This document shows positions 41,640 to 50,700 of a stretch of DNA of 64,000 nt, one piece after another. How positions within the stretch are numbered: the first letter of the stretch is position 1; the number at the start of each line of letters is the position of its first letter. The translations under genes and the position numbers were made by a program. The DNA is from Chitinophagaceae bacterium UBA1930 (GTDB taxonomy: Bacteria > Bacteroidota > Bacteroidia > Chitinophagales > Chitinophagaceae), in contig DDFK01000002.1 in the NCBI GenBank assembly GCA_002337145.1, positions 62,001 to 126,000 on the forward strand, in the 5' to 3' direction. Under the pieces are notes generated by a model. It searched no databases. It saw nothing but the letters and a program-made list of their open reading frames with translations, and was not told the DNA's origin.

Positions 41640-42098
41640 ATGAGTATAGAAAAAGATATTCAGCAGAAAAAATTCCGCAACGAATTTCAAAAAGTAGTGG
41701 TAAACACCATTTTCTCCGGTAGCTGGATGGAAGAAAGGATGAAACAGTTTCTCGAAACCGAATCCATCACCACACAGCAATACAATATACTACGCATCTT
41801 AAGGGGTAATAAGACACCTTTATCAACCTTGCAAATAAGGGAACGCATGCTGGACAGAATGAGCGATACCAGTCGTTTAACGGAACGCCTGTTAAAAAAA
41901 GGACTGATTGAAAAAAGGAATTCCAGAGCGGACAAAAGGCTGGTTGAAATAAATATTACCGATAAAGGATTGCAGATCCTGGAAAGGCTCGACGAACGCA
42001 ACGACGAAATGGACCATATTGCTGCTGCATTGACAGAAGAAGAAGCCATTGTGCTCAATACTTTATTGGATAAGGTACGCAGCAGCCATCAATACTAA
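41640..42098 (+). CDS. MarR-family transcriptional regulator
   Basis: A 152-residue winged-helix protein. The DNA-binding core is ITTQQYNILRILRGNKTPLSTLQIRER followed by the recognition helix SDTSRLTERLLKKGLIEKRNSRADKRLVEINITDKGLQIL, the classic MarR wing with D-x-R. Dimerisation helices lie at both ends. Ligand and targets are unknown; it stands between the T9SS remnant and a GHL10 hydrolase with 78 bases to the latter, so control of that gene is possible but not shown. Confidence 0.9.
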   Translation: MSIEKDIQQKKFRNEFQKVVVNTIFSGSWMEERMKQFLETESITTQQYNILRILRGNKTPLSTLQIRERMLDRMSDTSRLTERLLKKGLIEKRNSRADKRLVEINITDKGLQILERLDERNDEMDHIAAALTEEEAIVLNTLLDKVRSSHQY

Positions 42099-42176
42099 GC
42101 TGTGGATTACCTGCAAGAAGCCGTTAAAACATCCACATCATTACCAACCATACAAACATCGGTTTAACTTCGGCTA

Positions 42177-43652
42177 ATGAAGAATATCATAGCCATATTT
42201 GCATGCGTTCTGCTTACCTTCCACTCTTCAACAATAAAAAGCCAGCCCGTTTTTGAATTCAGGGCTGTATGGGTAGCCTCGGTAGAAAATATTGATTGGC
42301 CCAGCAAGAAAGGCCTTTCTGTAAATGCACAGAAGACAGAGTTCATCAATCTGTTAGACATGCACCAACGCAATGGCATGAATGCTGTTATTGTACAGGT
42401 AAGACCAGCAGCAGATGCTTTTTATCCTTCACCTTACGAGCCTTGGAGTGAGTACCTGAACGGCAAGCAGGGCCTGCCGCCAACACCTTATTATGATCCA
42501 CTCCAATTCATGATTGAAGAAACCCATAAACGTGGAATGGAATTTCATGCATGGCTCAATCCTTACAGGGCAGTGTTCCGTACCAGTACTTCCTCCATCT
42601 CTCCAACGCATATCACCAAAATACATCCTGAATGGTTCGTGCATTATGCCAACCAAAAGATATTCAACCCCGGATTGCCAGAAGTAAGGGACCATGTGGC
42701 AAGGATAGTAAAGGACCTGGTTACAAGATATGACCTGGATGGCATTCACATGGATGACTATTTTTATCCTTACCCCGATAGCAAGGGTACCGAGTTTCCC
42801 GATAAGAAAGCCTATGAAAAATATGGCAACGGCTTAAGTAGGGCCGATTGGCGAAGAAGCAATTGCGACAGCATTATTACAGCCATACACAATATTATCT
42901 TAAGCAATAACCCGCGTATAAAATTCGGCATAAGCCCGTTTGGTGTGTGGAGAAACAAGAGCCAGGACCCCAACGGCAGCAACACCAAAGGCGGCGTTAC
43001 CAATTACGACGACCTGTATGCCGATATTTTATTATGGCTGCAAAAAGGCTGGATAGATTATGTGACACCACAACTATATTGGGAGCGTGGACATAAGCTC
43101 TGCGATTACGATGTACTGTTGGATTGGTGGAACCAGCATACCTATGGAAGGCACTTGTATATTGGTCATGGTATTTACCGTGCAGGTACCAATGCAGCAT
43201 GGAAAGACAAGAACGAACTGCCCAACCAAATAAAGAAACTGCGAGAATACACCACCACACATGGCAGTATCTATTTCAGTAGCAAGAACTTTGAAAAGAA
43301 CCCCAATGGGTGGTGCGACAGCCTGCGTAACAATTACTATGCACTACCTGCCTTGCCACCATCCATGCCCTGGATAGACAGCATAACACCCGCAAAGCCA
43401 ACTATTGAAAAAATAAACGACGGCATCAACCGCCTCGTGTATAACGGCTCTAAAAAAATAAAGGGCTATGTACTGTTTACCATCGATGAAAAACAGGAAG
43501 CCACTTACGAGAATGCAAAAATGGTTCAGTTGATTGTGTTTGGCCAGCCTGCCGATATTGATGCACTTAAATGGTTCAACCAAAAGAAACGCCTGTTTGT
43601 AAGTACGGTGGACTGGAACAATAATGTAAGTGATTGGGTAGAGTTTAACTAA
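42177..43652 (+). CDS. GHL10-family glycoside hydrolase (DigH/YngK type)
   Basis: A 491-residue exported protein with signal peptide MKNIIAIFACVLLTFHSSTIKSQ. The GHL10 barrel (about 25-370) starts with FRAVWVASVENIDWPSKKG and has NAVIVQVRPAADAFYPS, EFHAWLNPYRA, HPEWFVHYANQKIFNPG, YDLDGIHMDDYFYPYP and PQLYWERGH. Family members hydrolyse denuded peptidoglycan glycan strands; DigH in E. coli works at the septum. A C-terminal beta domain follows. It overlaps the tail of the convergent SRPBCC gene by four bases. Confidence 0.88.
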   Translation: MKNIIAIFACVLLTFHSSTIKSQPVFEFRAVWVASVENIDWPSKKGLSVNAQKTEFINLLDMHQRNGMNAVIVQVRPAADAFYPSPYEPWSEYLNGKQGLPPTPYYDPLQFMIEETHKRGMEFHAWLNPYRAVFRTSTSSISPTHITKIHPEWFVHYANQKIFNPGLPEVRDHVARIVKDLVTRYDLDGIHMDDYFYPYPDSKGTEFPDKKAYEKYGNGLSRADWRRSNCDSIITAIHNIILSNNPRIKFGISPFGVWRNKSQDPNGSNTKGGVTNYDDLYADILLWLQKGWIDYVTPQLYWERGHKLCDYDVLLDWWNQHTYGRHLYIGHGIYRAGTNAAWKDKNELPNQIKKLREYTTTHGSIYFSSKNFEKNPNGWCDSLRNNYYALPALPPSMPWIDSITPAKPTIEKINDGINRLVYNGSKKIKGYVLFTIDEKQEATYENAKMVQLIVFGQPADIDALKWFNQKKRLFVSTVDWNNNVSDWVEFN

Positions 43653-44122
43653 GGTTGGTATTTGCCAAACCTTTCTTCTACAACCTTAAACCTATAGTCG
43701 AAAATCTTTTGAATGGCTGTTTTTACAAACAGCACATGGGCTATATCGCCCAGCAGCCAAAATGGTATTTTGTAATGCACAATATCCGTCATTTCAACCG
43801 CACCGTTTACTGTTCTGAAATGGTGCTGATGATGCCACATGCTATAAGGCCCATAACGCTGTTCATCCACAAATAGAACCTTGTCATCCACATGCGTTAT
43901 TTCCGTCATCCAATACAATGGTATGCCCAAAACAGGACTCACTTTGTATTCTATGATCTGGCCTGCATACACCTTATCGCCATGATACTTGCTAATGGTC
44001 TTAAAACGGAGATGCCTAGGTGTAATGTCCTTTAAGTTTTCGGGATTGCTAAAGAACGCCCAAACAATATCTATAGAAGCAGGAATGGTCTGCACGGTTC
44101 TCAACGAATAAACTTTGCTCAT
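43649..44122 (-). CDS. SRPBCC-family (START-like) ligand-binding protein
   Basis: About 157 residues from MSKVYSLRTVQTIPASIDIVWAFFSNPENLKDITPRHLRF; an in-frame ATG at 44143 adds seven residues. The opening strand, the VWAFFSNPENL helix and the alternating beta-strands (AGQIIEYKVSPVLGIPLYWMTEI) mark the helix-grip cavity of the SRPBCC fold. No catalytic residues are evident. Such proteins bind hydrophobic ligands in the cytoplasm. Convergent with the GHL10 gene. Confidence 0.82.
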   Translation of the reverse strand: MSKVYSLRTVQTIPASIDIVWAFFSNPENLKDITPRHLRFKTISKYHGDKVYAGQIIEYKVSPVLGIPLYWMTEITHVDDKVLFVDEQRYGPYSMWHHQHHFRTVNGAVEMTDIVHYKIPFWLLGDIAHVLFVKTAIQKIFDYRFKVVEERFGKYQP

Positions 44123-44184
44123 AGCCGTATAACAATATTTCAATGCAAAGGTTGTTGCTGTTTAAATATGCCACAGCTTAAAAC

Positions 44185-44604
44185 CTACTCCTTACTGGTC
44201 CGCATCCTAAAAGGTATGGTTAGTTTGGCATGGTAATGCACGGCCTTTCCACCTTTCATGCCCGGGATCCACTTGCCACAGTTTTTTATTAAACGAACGG
44301 CCTCTTCTTCAAAACCATAACCAAAAACAGTCAGGTAAGCCACATCGGTAATGCTGCCATCTTTCCTTACCACAAACTCAACCACAACATCGGTTTCCAA
44401 TTCGTCCCACCAAGCTTTCTTGGGGTATTTCAGGTTCTTTTTCAGGTATTTTTTCCAGCCTTCATCACCGCCGGGGTAGCTGGGCAATACATCAACAATA
44501 TTATAAACGGTATCCTGCGGGTTTACGGGAGGTGGTAACTGCTGCTGGGCATTTGTGCTGCCAATTGCCATCATCAACACAATCAGTACAAAAAACTGTT
44601 TCAT
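44185..44604 (-). CDS. Minimal TonB C-terminal domain protein
   Basis: A 139-residue exported protein: signal peptide ending in GSTNAQ, a proline-rich linker (QQLPPPVNPQD), then a TonB_C domain containing YPGGDEGWKKYLKKNLKYPKKAW, VVVEFVVRKDGSITDV and AVRLIKNCGKWIPGMKGGK. It lacks the inner-membrane anchor of full TonB proteins, so it cannot pass energy from ExbBD by itself. Bacteroidota carry many such short forms, some secreted, with unclear roles. Standing alone on the minus strand next to the helicase gene. Confidence 0.85.
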   Translation of the reverse strand: MKQFFVLIVLMMAIGSTNAQQQLPPPVNPQDTVYNIVDVLPSYPGGDEGWKKYLKKNLKYPKKAWWDELETDVVVEFVVRKDGSITDVAYLTVFGYGFEEEAVRLIKNCGKWIPGMKGGKAVHYHAKLTIPFRMRTSKE

Positions 44605-44653
44605 AGGTATTTTTTTGTAGTAACGTAAATTATGCTAAGGATATTGGGTTTGT

Positions 44654-44661
44654 TACATTTG
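44654..44661 (+). promoter_or_regulatory. Candidate -7 box for the helicase-nuclease gene
   Basis: TACATTTG matches TAnnTTTG, 18 bases before the ATG at 44679. The nearest upstream TTG is too close to be a standard -33 box. Confidence 0.4.
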
Positions 44662-44678
44662 ATTTTTATATTCAGCCA

Positions 44679-47600
44679 ATGAATTTCAAAGATAAATTAC
44701 AGGAACAATTCAGCAATATATACCAGGCTCTTAACCCGCAACAGCAAAAAGCCGTTGACACTATAGAGGGCCCTGTAATGGTTATTGCTGGCCCTGGCAC
44801 CGGCAAGACCCAGATATTGAGTGCACGCATTGGTAAGATATTATTAGAAACCGATGCCCTTCCCGAAAACATACTTTGCCTCACCTATACCGATGCCGGT
44901 ACTGTTGCCATGCGTAAACGCCTGCTCGGCTTTATTGGTAGCGATGCCTACAAGGTAAACATACATACTTTCCATTCCTTTTGCAACGATGTGATACAGG
45001 AAAACCTGCACCTTTTTGACAAAACCGCATTGGACCCCATTAGTGAACTGGAAAGGACGGAACTGTTTAAAGAACTGATAGACTCCTTTACCAAAAGCAA
45101 CCCATTGAAAAGGTATAGGGGCGATGTGTATTTTGAAATCAACAACCTGCAACAGCTCTTTAGCACCATGAAACGCGAAGGTTGGACCCCGGCCTTTGTG
45201 AATGAGAAAATAGATGCCTATTTGAACGACCTGCCCAACCGAGACGAATTCATTGCCAAGCGTGCAGTAAAGGAATTCAAGAAAGGCGATGTGCGTACCG
45301 ACAAGATTGCAGAAGAGAAAGAAAGGATGGAAAAATTGCGGGCAGCCGTAAACGAATTTGAGCCTTTCCAGAAACTGATGCGTAGCAGGAACCGTTACGA
45401 CTTTGACGACATGATTAATTGGGTACTGCGGGCCTTTGCCGAAAACGAACACTTGCTTCGCCGTTACCAGGAGCAGTACCTGTATATTTTGGTGGATGAA
45501 TACCAAGACACCAGCGGTACGCAGAACCGTTTGGTGCAGATGCTGATTGAGTATTGGGACAAACCCAATGTATTTGTAGTGGGCGATGATGACCAGAGCA
45601 TTTACCGTTTTCAAGGTGCCAACGTAGAAAATATGCTGGCCTTTGCAAGTAGGTACCAAGAAGATTTACTGACCGTTGTACTTACCAATAACTACCGATC
45701 CACGCAACCCATCCTCGATGTTTCCAAAACCATCATCAACAAAAACGAGGAACGGCTGGTGAAACAGATTGACGGGTTAAGCAAGGACCTGATAGCTTCC
45801 AATAAAAACATCAACCAGATAAACGAAAAGCCTGTTATCAAAGAGTTTGAAACACAGAAGCAAGAAATGGTAGGCATTGCACTACAGGTGCAACAATTGA
45901 TACAGCAAGGGGTTGTGCCCGGAAAAATCGGCATCATTTACAAAGAGAATAAATACGGTGCCGAACTCACGCATTTTTTGAAGCTCAAAGATGTGCCGGT
46001 TTATAGCAAGCGTAGCATGAACATTCTCGATATTCCGCTGGCACAAAAAATCATCCTTGTATTCAGCTACCTGGCAGCCGAACACGATATTCCCTATGGT
46101 GGCGATGAAATGCTTTTTGAGATACTGCACTTCGACTGGTTCAATATCCCACCCATAGAAATTGCAAAACTGAGTGTGGAAGTTGCCGACAGGCAATTTG
46201 GCGAAAACAAGACATCTCTACGTAAACTGTTGTTCGATAAAAGCCATGCACCTGCAAGGGACCTGTTCTCTCCTACGGTAAACGAAAACCTAAAAAAGGC
46301 AAGTGCAGTAATAGAGCAACTGATTACGGATGTAAGCAACGTAACCCTACAGAACCTCTTTGAACACATTATTGTACATGCAGGCCTATTGAACTACATT
46401 ACCCATAGCAACGAGAAACATTGGTACTTACAAGTTATAACAGGCCTGTTCGATTTTGTAAAAGAAGAAACACGCCGCAATCCGTTCATCAATGTACAAG
46501 GGTTGGTAAATGTTATTGAACTGATGCAGAAAGAAGCCATTGTATTGCCCCTGGTTCAAATAAGTGGAAACGATAAAGGCGTTAACCTTTTAACAGCACA
46601 TGGTAGTAAAGGGCTTGAATTTGAATACGTTTTTTTTGCAGGATGCAACAGCAACAGTTGGGAAAAGAAACGCAAACCTGGCGGTGGCTACAGCCTGCCA
46701 GATACCATGTTTGCATCCCAACCAAAAAACAAAGACGACGAAGAATTGAGGAGGCTGTTCTATGTGGCACTAACAAGGGCCGAGCAGCACCTACAGATTT
46801 CTTATAGCCATTTTAAAGATGACGGCAAAGAACTCGAGCCAAGCATGTTTATTGCCGAAGTGCAACAGGAACATGCCATTGCAACCGAAAAAATGGTATT
46901 GCCACAAGATGTATTAAGCGAATTCCAGGTGCTGCTCTTTAGCAAGGCAACAGCACCGGAAATAGAAAAAACAGAAGAAGAATTTATTGGCAGGTTGCTG
47001 GAGAAATTTACCATGAACGTTACGGCATTGAGCAACTATTTAAAATGCCCCCTGCAGTTCTACTACCAAAACTTGGTGCGTGTGCCATCTGGCAAAAATG
47101 AAGCAACTGTTTTTGGTAGTGCGGTACACCATGCCCTACAAAAGCTGTTCGAAAAAATGCAGCAGAATGCTGCCAATATCTTCCCCACTAAACAAGAATT
47201 TGTGCAGGATTTTGAATGGTACATGAAACGTAACCGTGAGAATTTTACTAGGGAACAATTTGCACGCAGGATGGAATATGGTCAGGAAGTGCTGGTAAAC
47301 TACTACGACACACATATTAACAACTTCAATAAAATCGTGGCCATTGAAAGAAACATACGCAACGTTGTAGTGAAGGGCGTGCCATTAAAGGGCAAGCTGG
47401 ACAAGCTTGAATTTGACGGCAAGGCAGTGAATGTAGTGGATTATAAAAGTGGCGATTACGAAAAGGCACTTGTAAAACTGAAAGCCCCCAACGAGAAGGA
47501 CCCGAACGGAGGAGATTATTGGCGGCAGGCCGTGTTCTATAAAATACTCGTAGACAATTACGAGCTAAAGGACTGGAATGTGGTAAGCTCGGAATTCGAT

Positions 47601-47822
47601 TTTATAGAGCCAGACAAAAAGAAAGTGTACCATCAAGAAAAACTCGTAATAACACCCGCCGATATGGAAACGGTTACGCAGCAAATAACCACCACCTGGC
47701 AAAAGATACAGAACCGTGAATTCTATACCGGCTGCGGTAAAGAGGACTGCCACTGGTGCAATTTTGTAAAAGGCAACAACTTGGAAATTGCCCTGCACGA
47801 CTTAAATGAAGAAGAAAATTAG
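44679..47822 (+). CDS. UvrD/PcrA-type helicase fused to a PD-(D/E)XK nuclease with Fe-S cysteines
   Basis: A 1047-residue DNA repair protein. Superfamily 1A helicase motifs run through about residues 20-700: Q motif NPQQQKAV, Walker A AGPGTGKTQ, Ia region CLTYTDAGTVAM, motif II VDEYQDT, motif III GDDDQSIYRFQGA, motif IV TNNYRST, motif V LLTAHGSKGLEFEYVF and motif VI RRLFYVALTRAEQ. The C terminus is a RecB-like nuclease: KGKLDKLEFDGKAVNVVDYKSG. One cysteine (NYLKCPLQFYY) and three at the end (GCGKEDCHWC) match the 4Fe-4S staple of AddB-type nucleases. Probably processes DNA ends or stalled forks. AddA/AddB partners are not adjacent. Confidence 0.92.
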   Translation: MNFKDKLQEQFSNIYQALNPQQQKAVDTIEGPVMVIAGPGTGKTQILSARIGKILLETDALPENILCLTYTDAGTVAMRKRLLGFIGSDAYKVNIHTFHSFCNDVIQENLHLFDKTALDPISELERTELFKELIDSFTKSNPLKRYRGDVYFEINNLQQLFSTMKREGWTPAFVNEKIDAYLNDLPNRDEFIAKRAVKEFKKGDVRTDKIAEEKERMEKLRAAVNEFEPFQKLMRSRNRYDFDDMINWVLRAFAENEHLLRRYQEQYLYILVDEYQDTSGTQNRLVQMLIEYWDKPNVFVVGDDDQSIYRFQGANVENMLAFASRYQEDLLTVVLTNNYRSTQPILDVSKTIINKNEERLVKQIDGLSKDLIASNKNINQINEKPVIKEFETQKQEMVGIALQVQQLIQQGVVPGKIGIIYKENKYGAELTHFLKLKDVPVYSKRSMNILDIPLAQKIILVFSYLAAEHDIPYGGDEMLFEILHFDWFNIPPIEIAKLSVEVADRQFGENKTSLRKLLFDKSHAPARDLFSPTVNENLKKASAVIEQLITDVSNVTLQNLFEHIIVHAGLLNYITHSNEKHWYLQVITGLFDFVKEETRRNPFINVQGLVNVIELMQKEAIVLPLVQISGNDKGVNLLTAHGSKGLEFEYVFFAGCNSNSWEKKRKPGGGYSLPDTMFASQPKNKDDEELRRLFYVALTRAEQHLQISYSHFKDDGKELEPSMFIAEVQQEHAIATEKMVLPQDVLSEFQVLLFSKATAPEIEKTEEEFIGRLLEKFTMNVTALSNYLKCPLQFYYQNLVRVPSGKNEATVFGSAVHHALQKLFEKMQQNAANIFPTKQEFVQDFEWYMKRNRENFTREQFARRMEYGQEVLVNYYDTHINNFNKIVAIERNIRNVVVKGVPLKGKLDKLEFDGKAVNVVDYKSGDYEKALVKLKAPNEKDPNGGDYWRQAVFYKILVDNYELKDWNVVSSEFDFIEPDKKKVYHQEKLVITPADMETVTQQITTTWQKIQNREFYTGCGKEDCHWCNFVKGNNLEIALHDLNEEEN

Positions 47823-47968
47823 CCGATTGGATGGTAACTGTTTCTTGATATGCTGTTTTACACCAATGTGTTTTTTTGTACATAATCCAGGGTTTATTGG
47901 CACTGTATGGGTTACCTTTTGCCCGTTTCTGTATTAAGGCTGTTGAGAGCAAGCATAAAACGATAAAA

Positions 47969-48259
47969 ATGGTACAAAAAACGTATTTCAAGACAAAAGA
48001 CTATTGCAAAGTAAAATTCACTTTTGCAGCTGAACATGCAGAAACAATTGAAATACTGGGCCTGAATAGCGATTGGGAAAATGCCATTGTGATGAAGAAG
48101 AAAAAAGACGGCAGTTTTAGCAGCGAAGTATCATTGCCCAAAAACTCGCAACATGAATTCAAATACCGGGTAAATGCTACAGAATGGATAAACGAACCCG
48201 GGGCCGATGGTGAGAATGCCAACACTTTTGGCGGCACCAACAGTTTGATTACACTTTAA
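47969..48259 (+). CDS. Isoamylase N-terminal-like (CBM48/E-set) domain protein
   Basis: A 96-residue protein from MVQKTYFKTKDYCKVKFTF; the longer frame from 47876 adds unrelated residues. It is a single beta-sandwich: EILGLNSDWENAIVMKKKKDGSFSSEVSLP and EFKYRVNATEWINEPGADG match the early-set domain found before GH13 enzymes and in AMPK-like glycogen-binding modules. No catalytic domain is attached, so it may bind glycogen or another glucan, or be a protein-interaction module. A terminator follows. Confidence 0.8.
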   Translation: MVQKTYFKTKDYCKVKFTFAAEHAETIEILGLNSDWENAIVMKKKKDGSFSSEVSLPKNSQHEFKYRVNATEWINEPGADGENANTFGGTNSLITL

Positions 48260-48281
48260 TTTACCAACTGCAAATAGGTAC

Positions 48282-48312
48282 AAAGTGCAGCACCTTATGG
48301 GCTGCACTTTTT
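48282..48312 (+). terminator. Terminator after the CBM48-like gene
   Basis: AAAGTGCAGC and GCTGCACTTT pair across a nine-base loop and are followed by T residues. Confidence 0.8.
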
Positions 48313-48349
48313 GTTTTATATAAATCCAGGAATGCTGTTGTATATGCAG

Positions 48350-48829
48350 TTACATCAAACCAAACTGCCTGGCATGATGGGTTGCATGTTTATAATGCAG
48401 CAATACCCACTCATCAAAATCGAGTTCGCCAAAAACAGGATGCGATGTTTTTGCACCTGCATGATCCTTAAAATGAACCACAAAATCATGCACCTGTTTT
48501 TCCAGTTTGCTGATAGCAACAGAAAATGCTGCATTGCGTATAGGCAAAGGCTCATCGCCCAAAACGGAAGTGGGGGCCTTGGTGTTTTCCTTAAAAATCT
48601 TATCGCTTAACAAAAACTCCTTGTACTTCGGCAAATGTTCTACAGGCGTTACTACTGGCATTTGTATCTTACCGGATGAGACCTTGAAAAAATCGGTTAC
48701 ATGCTCTACCATTTGCTGAAAATTCATCTTACCCCATTGGGCAGCAACATGGGCATCAGCCTTTTTTATCAATGCAATAAAATCGCTTGTAATAAAATGT
48801 AGCTTCTCTGTATCGGGCATGGCATTCAT
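48350..48829 (-). CDS. DUF1569 / DinB-like protein
   Basis: A 159-residue four-helix bundle candidate. Conserved features are WGKMNFQQMVEHVTDFF in the second helix and EWVLLHYKHATHHARQFGL at the C terminus, with His residues placed to bind a divalent metal as in DinB-type proteins. The PVFGELDFDEW segment fits DUF1569. DinB-like proteins in other bacteria transfer thiol cofactors, but this subgroup has no known substrate. Starts two bases after the stop of the IMPDH/GMP reductase-family gene, so the two are co-transcribed. Confidence 0.82.
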   Translation of the reverse strand: MNAMPDTEKLHFITSDFIALIKKADAHVAAQWGKMNFQQMVEHVTDFFKVSSGKIQMPVVTPVEHLPKYKEFLLSDKIFKENTKAPTSVLGDEPLPIRNAAFSVAISKLEKQVHDFVVHFKDHAGAKTSHPVFGELDFDEWVLLHYKHATHHARQFGLM

Positions 48830-48831
48830 TT

Positions 48832-49896
48832 TTAGAAAATTAAGTGCGGACGGGCTTCTGCCAAACCAGCATTGGTTACCTGTACATATTCCGGTTTGAA
48901 CTCTTTCAGGTTATTGGCACCACCATAAGAAAAGGCAGAACGCACACCATCCAGCAAACTTTCGATCACGAATTTCACTCCGCCCTTAAAGGGTATCACG
49001 GTGCTTTCGCCTTCCACATTCCGCTTCTCCTGCCCATGTACTGTTTTTGTTTCCAACGAAGCCGCACCACGGTAGCGTTTGTATAGTCCGCCGGTTTTTT
49101 CTATAATCTGTCCCGGTGCTTCTTTGGTGCCCGCAATCAACGAGCCCAGCATTACACAGGCTGAACCCAATGCCAAGGCCTTTGCAATATCGCCACTTGT
49201 CCTAATGCCGCCATCGGCCATTACAGGCAAAGTAGTTGCCGCAATAATTTCCTGCAGGCAGGTAACATTGGGTACGCCAAATCCTGTCTTTAACCTTGTT
49301 GTACAAAGCGAGCCGCCGCCCACACCCACACGCAGGCCATCTGCACCCCAGGCTTCTAAATCTATTGCCGCTTTTGCACTGGCTATATTGCCTGCAATCA
49401 AATCAACATGTGCGGGCAATGCATTCCTTAATGTATCCAGTGCCTGCTTCACGTTCTCGTGGTGGCCATGGGCAACATCAATCAATATAATATTGGCACC
49501 GGCCTTTACCAATTCAATGGCACGCTCCAGGTAATCGCCATTGGCACCTACTGCTGCCACCAGCGGAATGGATTTGGTGAAGGCCCAGTTGGCATCCTCC
49601 ACATTCCACCATGACTTGATGGATGGTGAAGCAAAAGCGGCAAGGGTTGCTGCCACTTCTTCTACCTGATGCTCTATGCTAAGGAAGCGATGGATACAGC
49701 CCACACCACCTATTTCTGCAATGGCAATGGCCATCTCACTTTCGCAAACTGTGTCCATACAGCTAGCCACCAATGGCATACGCAGGCCGTAACGTTTGGT
49801 TAATTGTGTAGTAAGGTCAATACTTTTCCTGGAAGCAACATTTGAATAGGAAGGCACTAGTTGAATATCGTCGTAGGTTAAAGCTTGTTTGCTCAT
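48832..49896 (-). CDS. IMPDH/GMP reductase-family enzyme without CBS domains
   Basis: A 354-residue TIM barrel. It opens with LTYDDIQLVPSYSNVASR as in IMP dehydrogenase, contains the nucleotide loop GVGGGSLCTTRLKTGFG with the catalytic Cys followed by Thr, MADGGIRTSGDIAKALALGSACVMLGS and RYRGAASLET, and ends in an IMPDH-like VTNAGLAEARPHL. There is no CBS pair, and the flap lacks the Arg-Tyr dyad of IMPDH, being short as in GMP reductase. GMP to IMP conversion is therefore the more likely reaction, although the annotation could go either way. In a two-gene unit with the DUF1569 gene. Confidence 0.82.
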   Translation of the reverse strand: MSKQALTYDDIQLVPSYSNVASRKSIDLTTQLTKRYGLRMPLVASCMDTVCESEMAIAIAEIGGVGCIHRFLSIEHQVEEVAATLAAFASPSIKSWWNVEDANWAFTKSIPLVAAVGANGDYLERAIELVKAGANIILIDVAHGHHENVKQALDTLRNALPAHVDLIAGNIASAKAAIDLEAWGADGLRVGVGGGSLCTTRLKTGFGVPNVTCLQEIIAATTLPVMADGGIRTSGDIAKALALGSACVMLGSLIAGTKEAPGQIIEKTGGLYKRYRGAASLETKTVHGQEKRNVEGESTVIPFKGGVKFVIESLLDGVRSAFSYGGANNLKEFKPEYVQVTNAGLAEARPHLIF

Positions 49897-50019
49897 TTGG
49901 AAGAATTGGTTAAATGGTTTATTTGTTAATTCGTTAACTGGTATTGGTTAAGTAGTAAGGCTTAAAGTTATGGTTTACCAATTAACCAATAAACGAATTA
50001 ACCAGTTTGCCCACTGACC
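49897..50019. repeat. Low-complexity intergenic repeat of TTAATTGG-type words
   Basis: The spacer is built from words such as GGTTAAATGG, GTTAATTCGTTAACTGG and CCAATTAACC, which reappear in inverted form about 40 bases later. Similar words (GTTAATTGGTTAATTGG) are found near 430-450. Confidence 0.45.
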
Positions 50020-50607
50020 TTAGTGTTTCCCGAAAGAACCAATATTGCTACTGAAGATTTTTACTGCGATGGCCAGCAGTATCACACCAAAAAATTTCCT
50101 TACGGCCAATAGGCCTGCTTCGCCCAAAACTTTCTCTACCAGTTTCAACGATTTGAGAGCTGCGTAAATAATTATCAGGTTTATCAATATGCCAACAAGT
50201 ATCACCACATTATCAAAGTTGGCTTTCAAGCTCATTACAGTAGTTAACGTGCCGCTGCCCGCAATTACAGGAAACGCAATAGGTACCAGTGTTCCGGCCT
50301 TTGCATTCTTGTCGCCTTTAAAAATTTCATGGCCAAGTACCATTTCCAGCCCCAATAAAAAAATCACGACAGAGCCGCCCACCGCAAACGAATGCACTTC
50401 CAGCCCAAGTACGCCCAAAAAGCTCTCGCCAAAAAACAGGAAAAGCGTCATCAATGCACCTGAAACCAGGGTTACTTTGGTGGCACGTATGCCACCCAGC
50501 TTTTCTTTTAAGGAAATGAGTAGGGGTATGGAACCAACAATATCTATCACCGCAAAAAGGGTAAAAGTTACGGTCAGTAATTTGTCAATCGTAAAATCAA
50601 TTGTCAT
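50020..50607 (-). CDS. MarC-family inner membrane protein
   Basis: A 195-residue protein with six hydrophobic segments. TFTLFAVIDIVGSIPLLISLKEKLG, the central VPIAFPVIAGSGTLTTVMSL and the paired-helix layout match the MarC/UPF0056 family. Members were once linked to antibiotic resistance but that link was not supported; the transport function, if any, is unknown. A TACTTTTG box (CAAAAGTA at 50624-50631) lies upstream of the ATG at 50607. Confidence 0.9.
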   Translation of the reverse strand: MTIDFTIDKLLTVTFTLFAVIDIVGSIPLLISLKEKLGGIRATKVTLVSGALMTLFLFFGESFLGVLGLEVHSFAVGGSVVIFLLGLEMVLGHEIFKGDKNAKAGTLVPIAFPVIAGSGTLTTVMSLKANFDNVVILVGILINLIIIYAALKSLKLVEKVLGEAGLLAVRKFFGVILLAIAVKIFSSNIGSFGKH

Positions 50608-50623
50608 GGTAAATGATTTACGG

Positions 50624-50631
50624 CAAAAGTA
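50624..50631 (-). promoter_or_regulatory. Candidate -7 box for the marC-like gene
   Basis: TACTTTTG on the minus strand, 17 bases upstream of the ATG at 50607; no clear TTG element at the expected distance. Confidence 0.4.
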
Positions 50632-50700
50632 AGTTACTTAAAAAGAATAGAAATATATTGCGGGCCTTATAATTGAGTGTAGCGAACAATATTAACGGAT

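Noticed and set aside
44844..45659. Antisense frame of 271 codons under the helicase gene
   Set aside because: The sense strand carries all helicase motifs; the antisense product is low-complexity with no recognisable domain.
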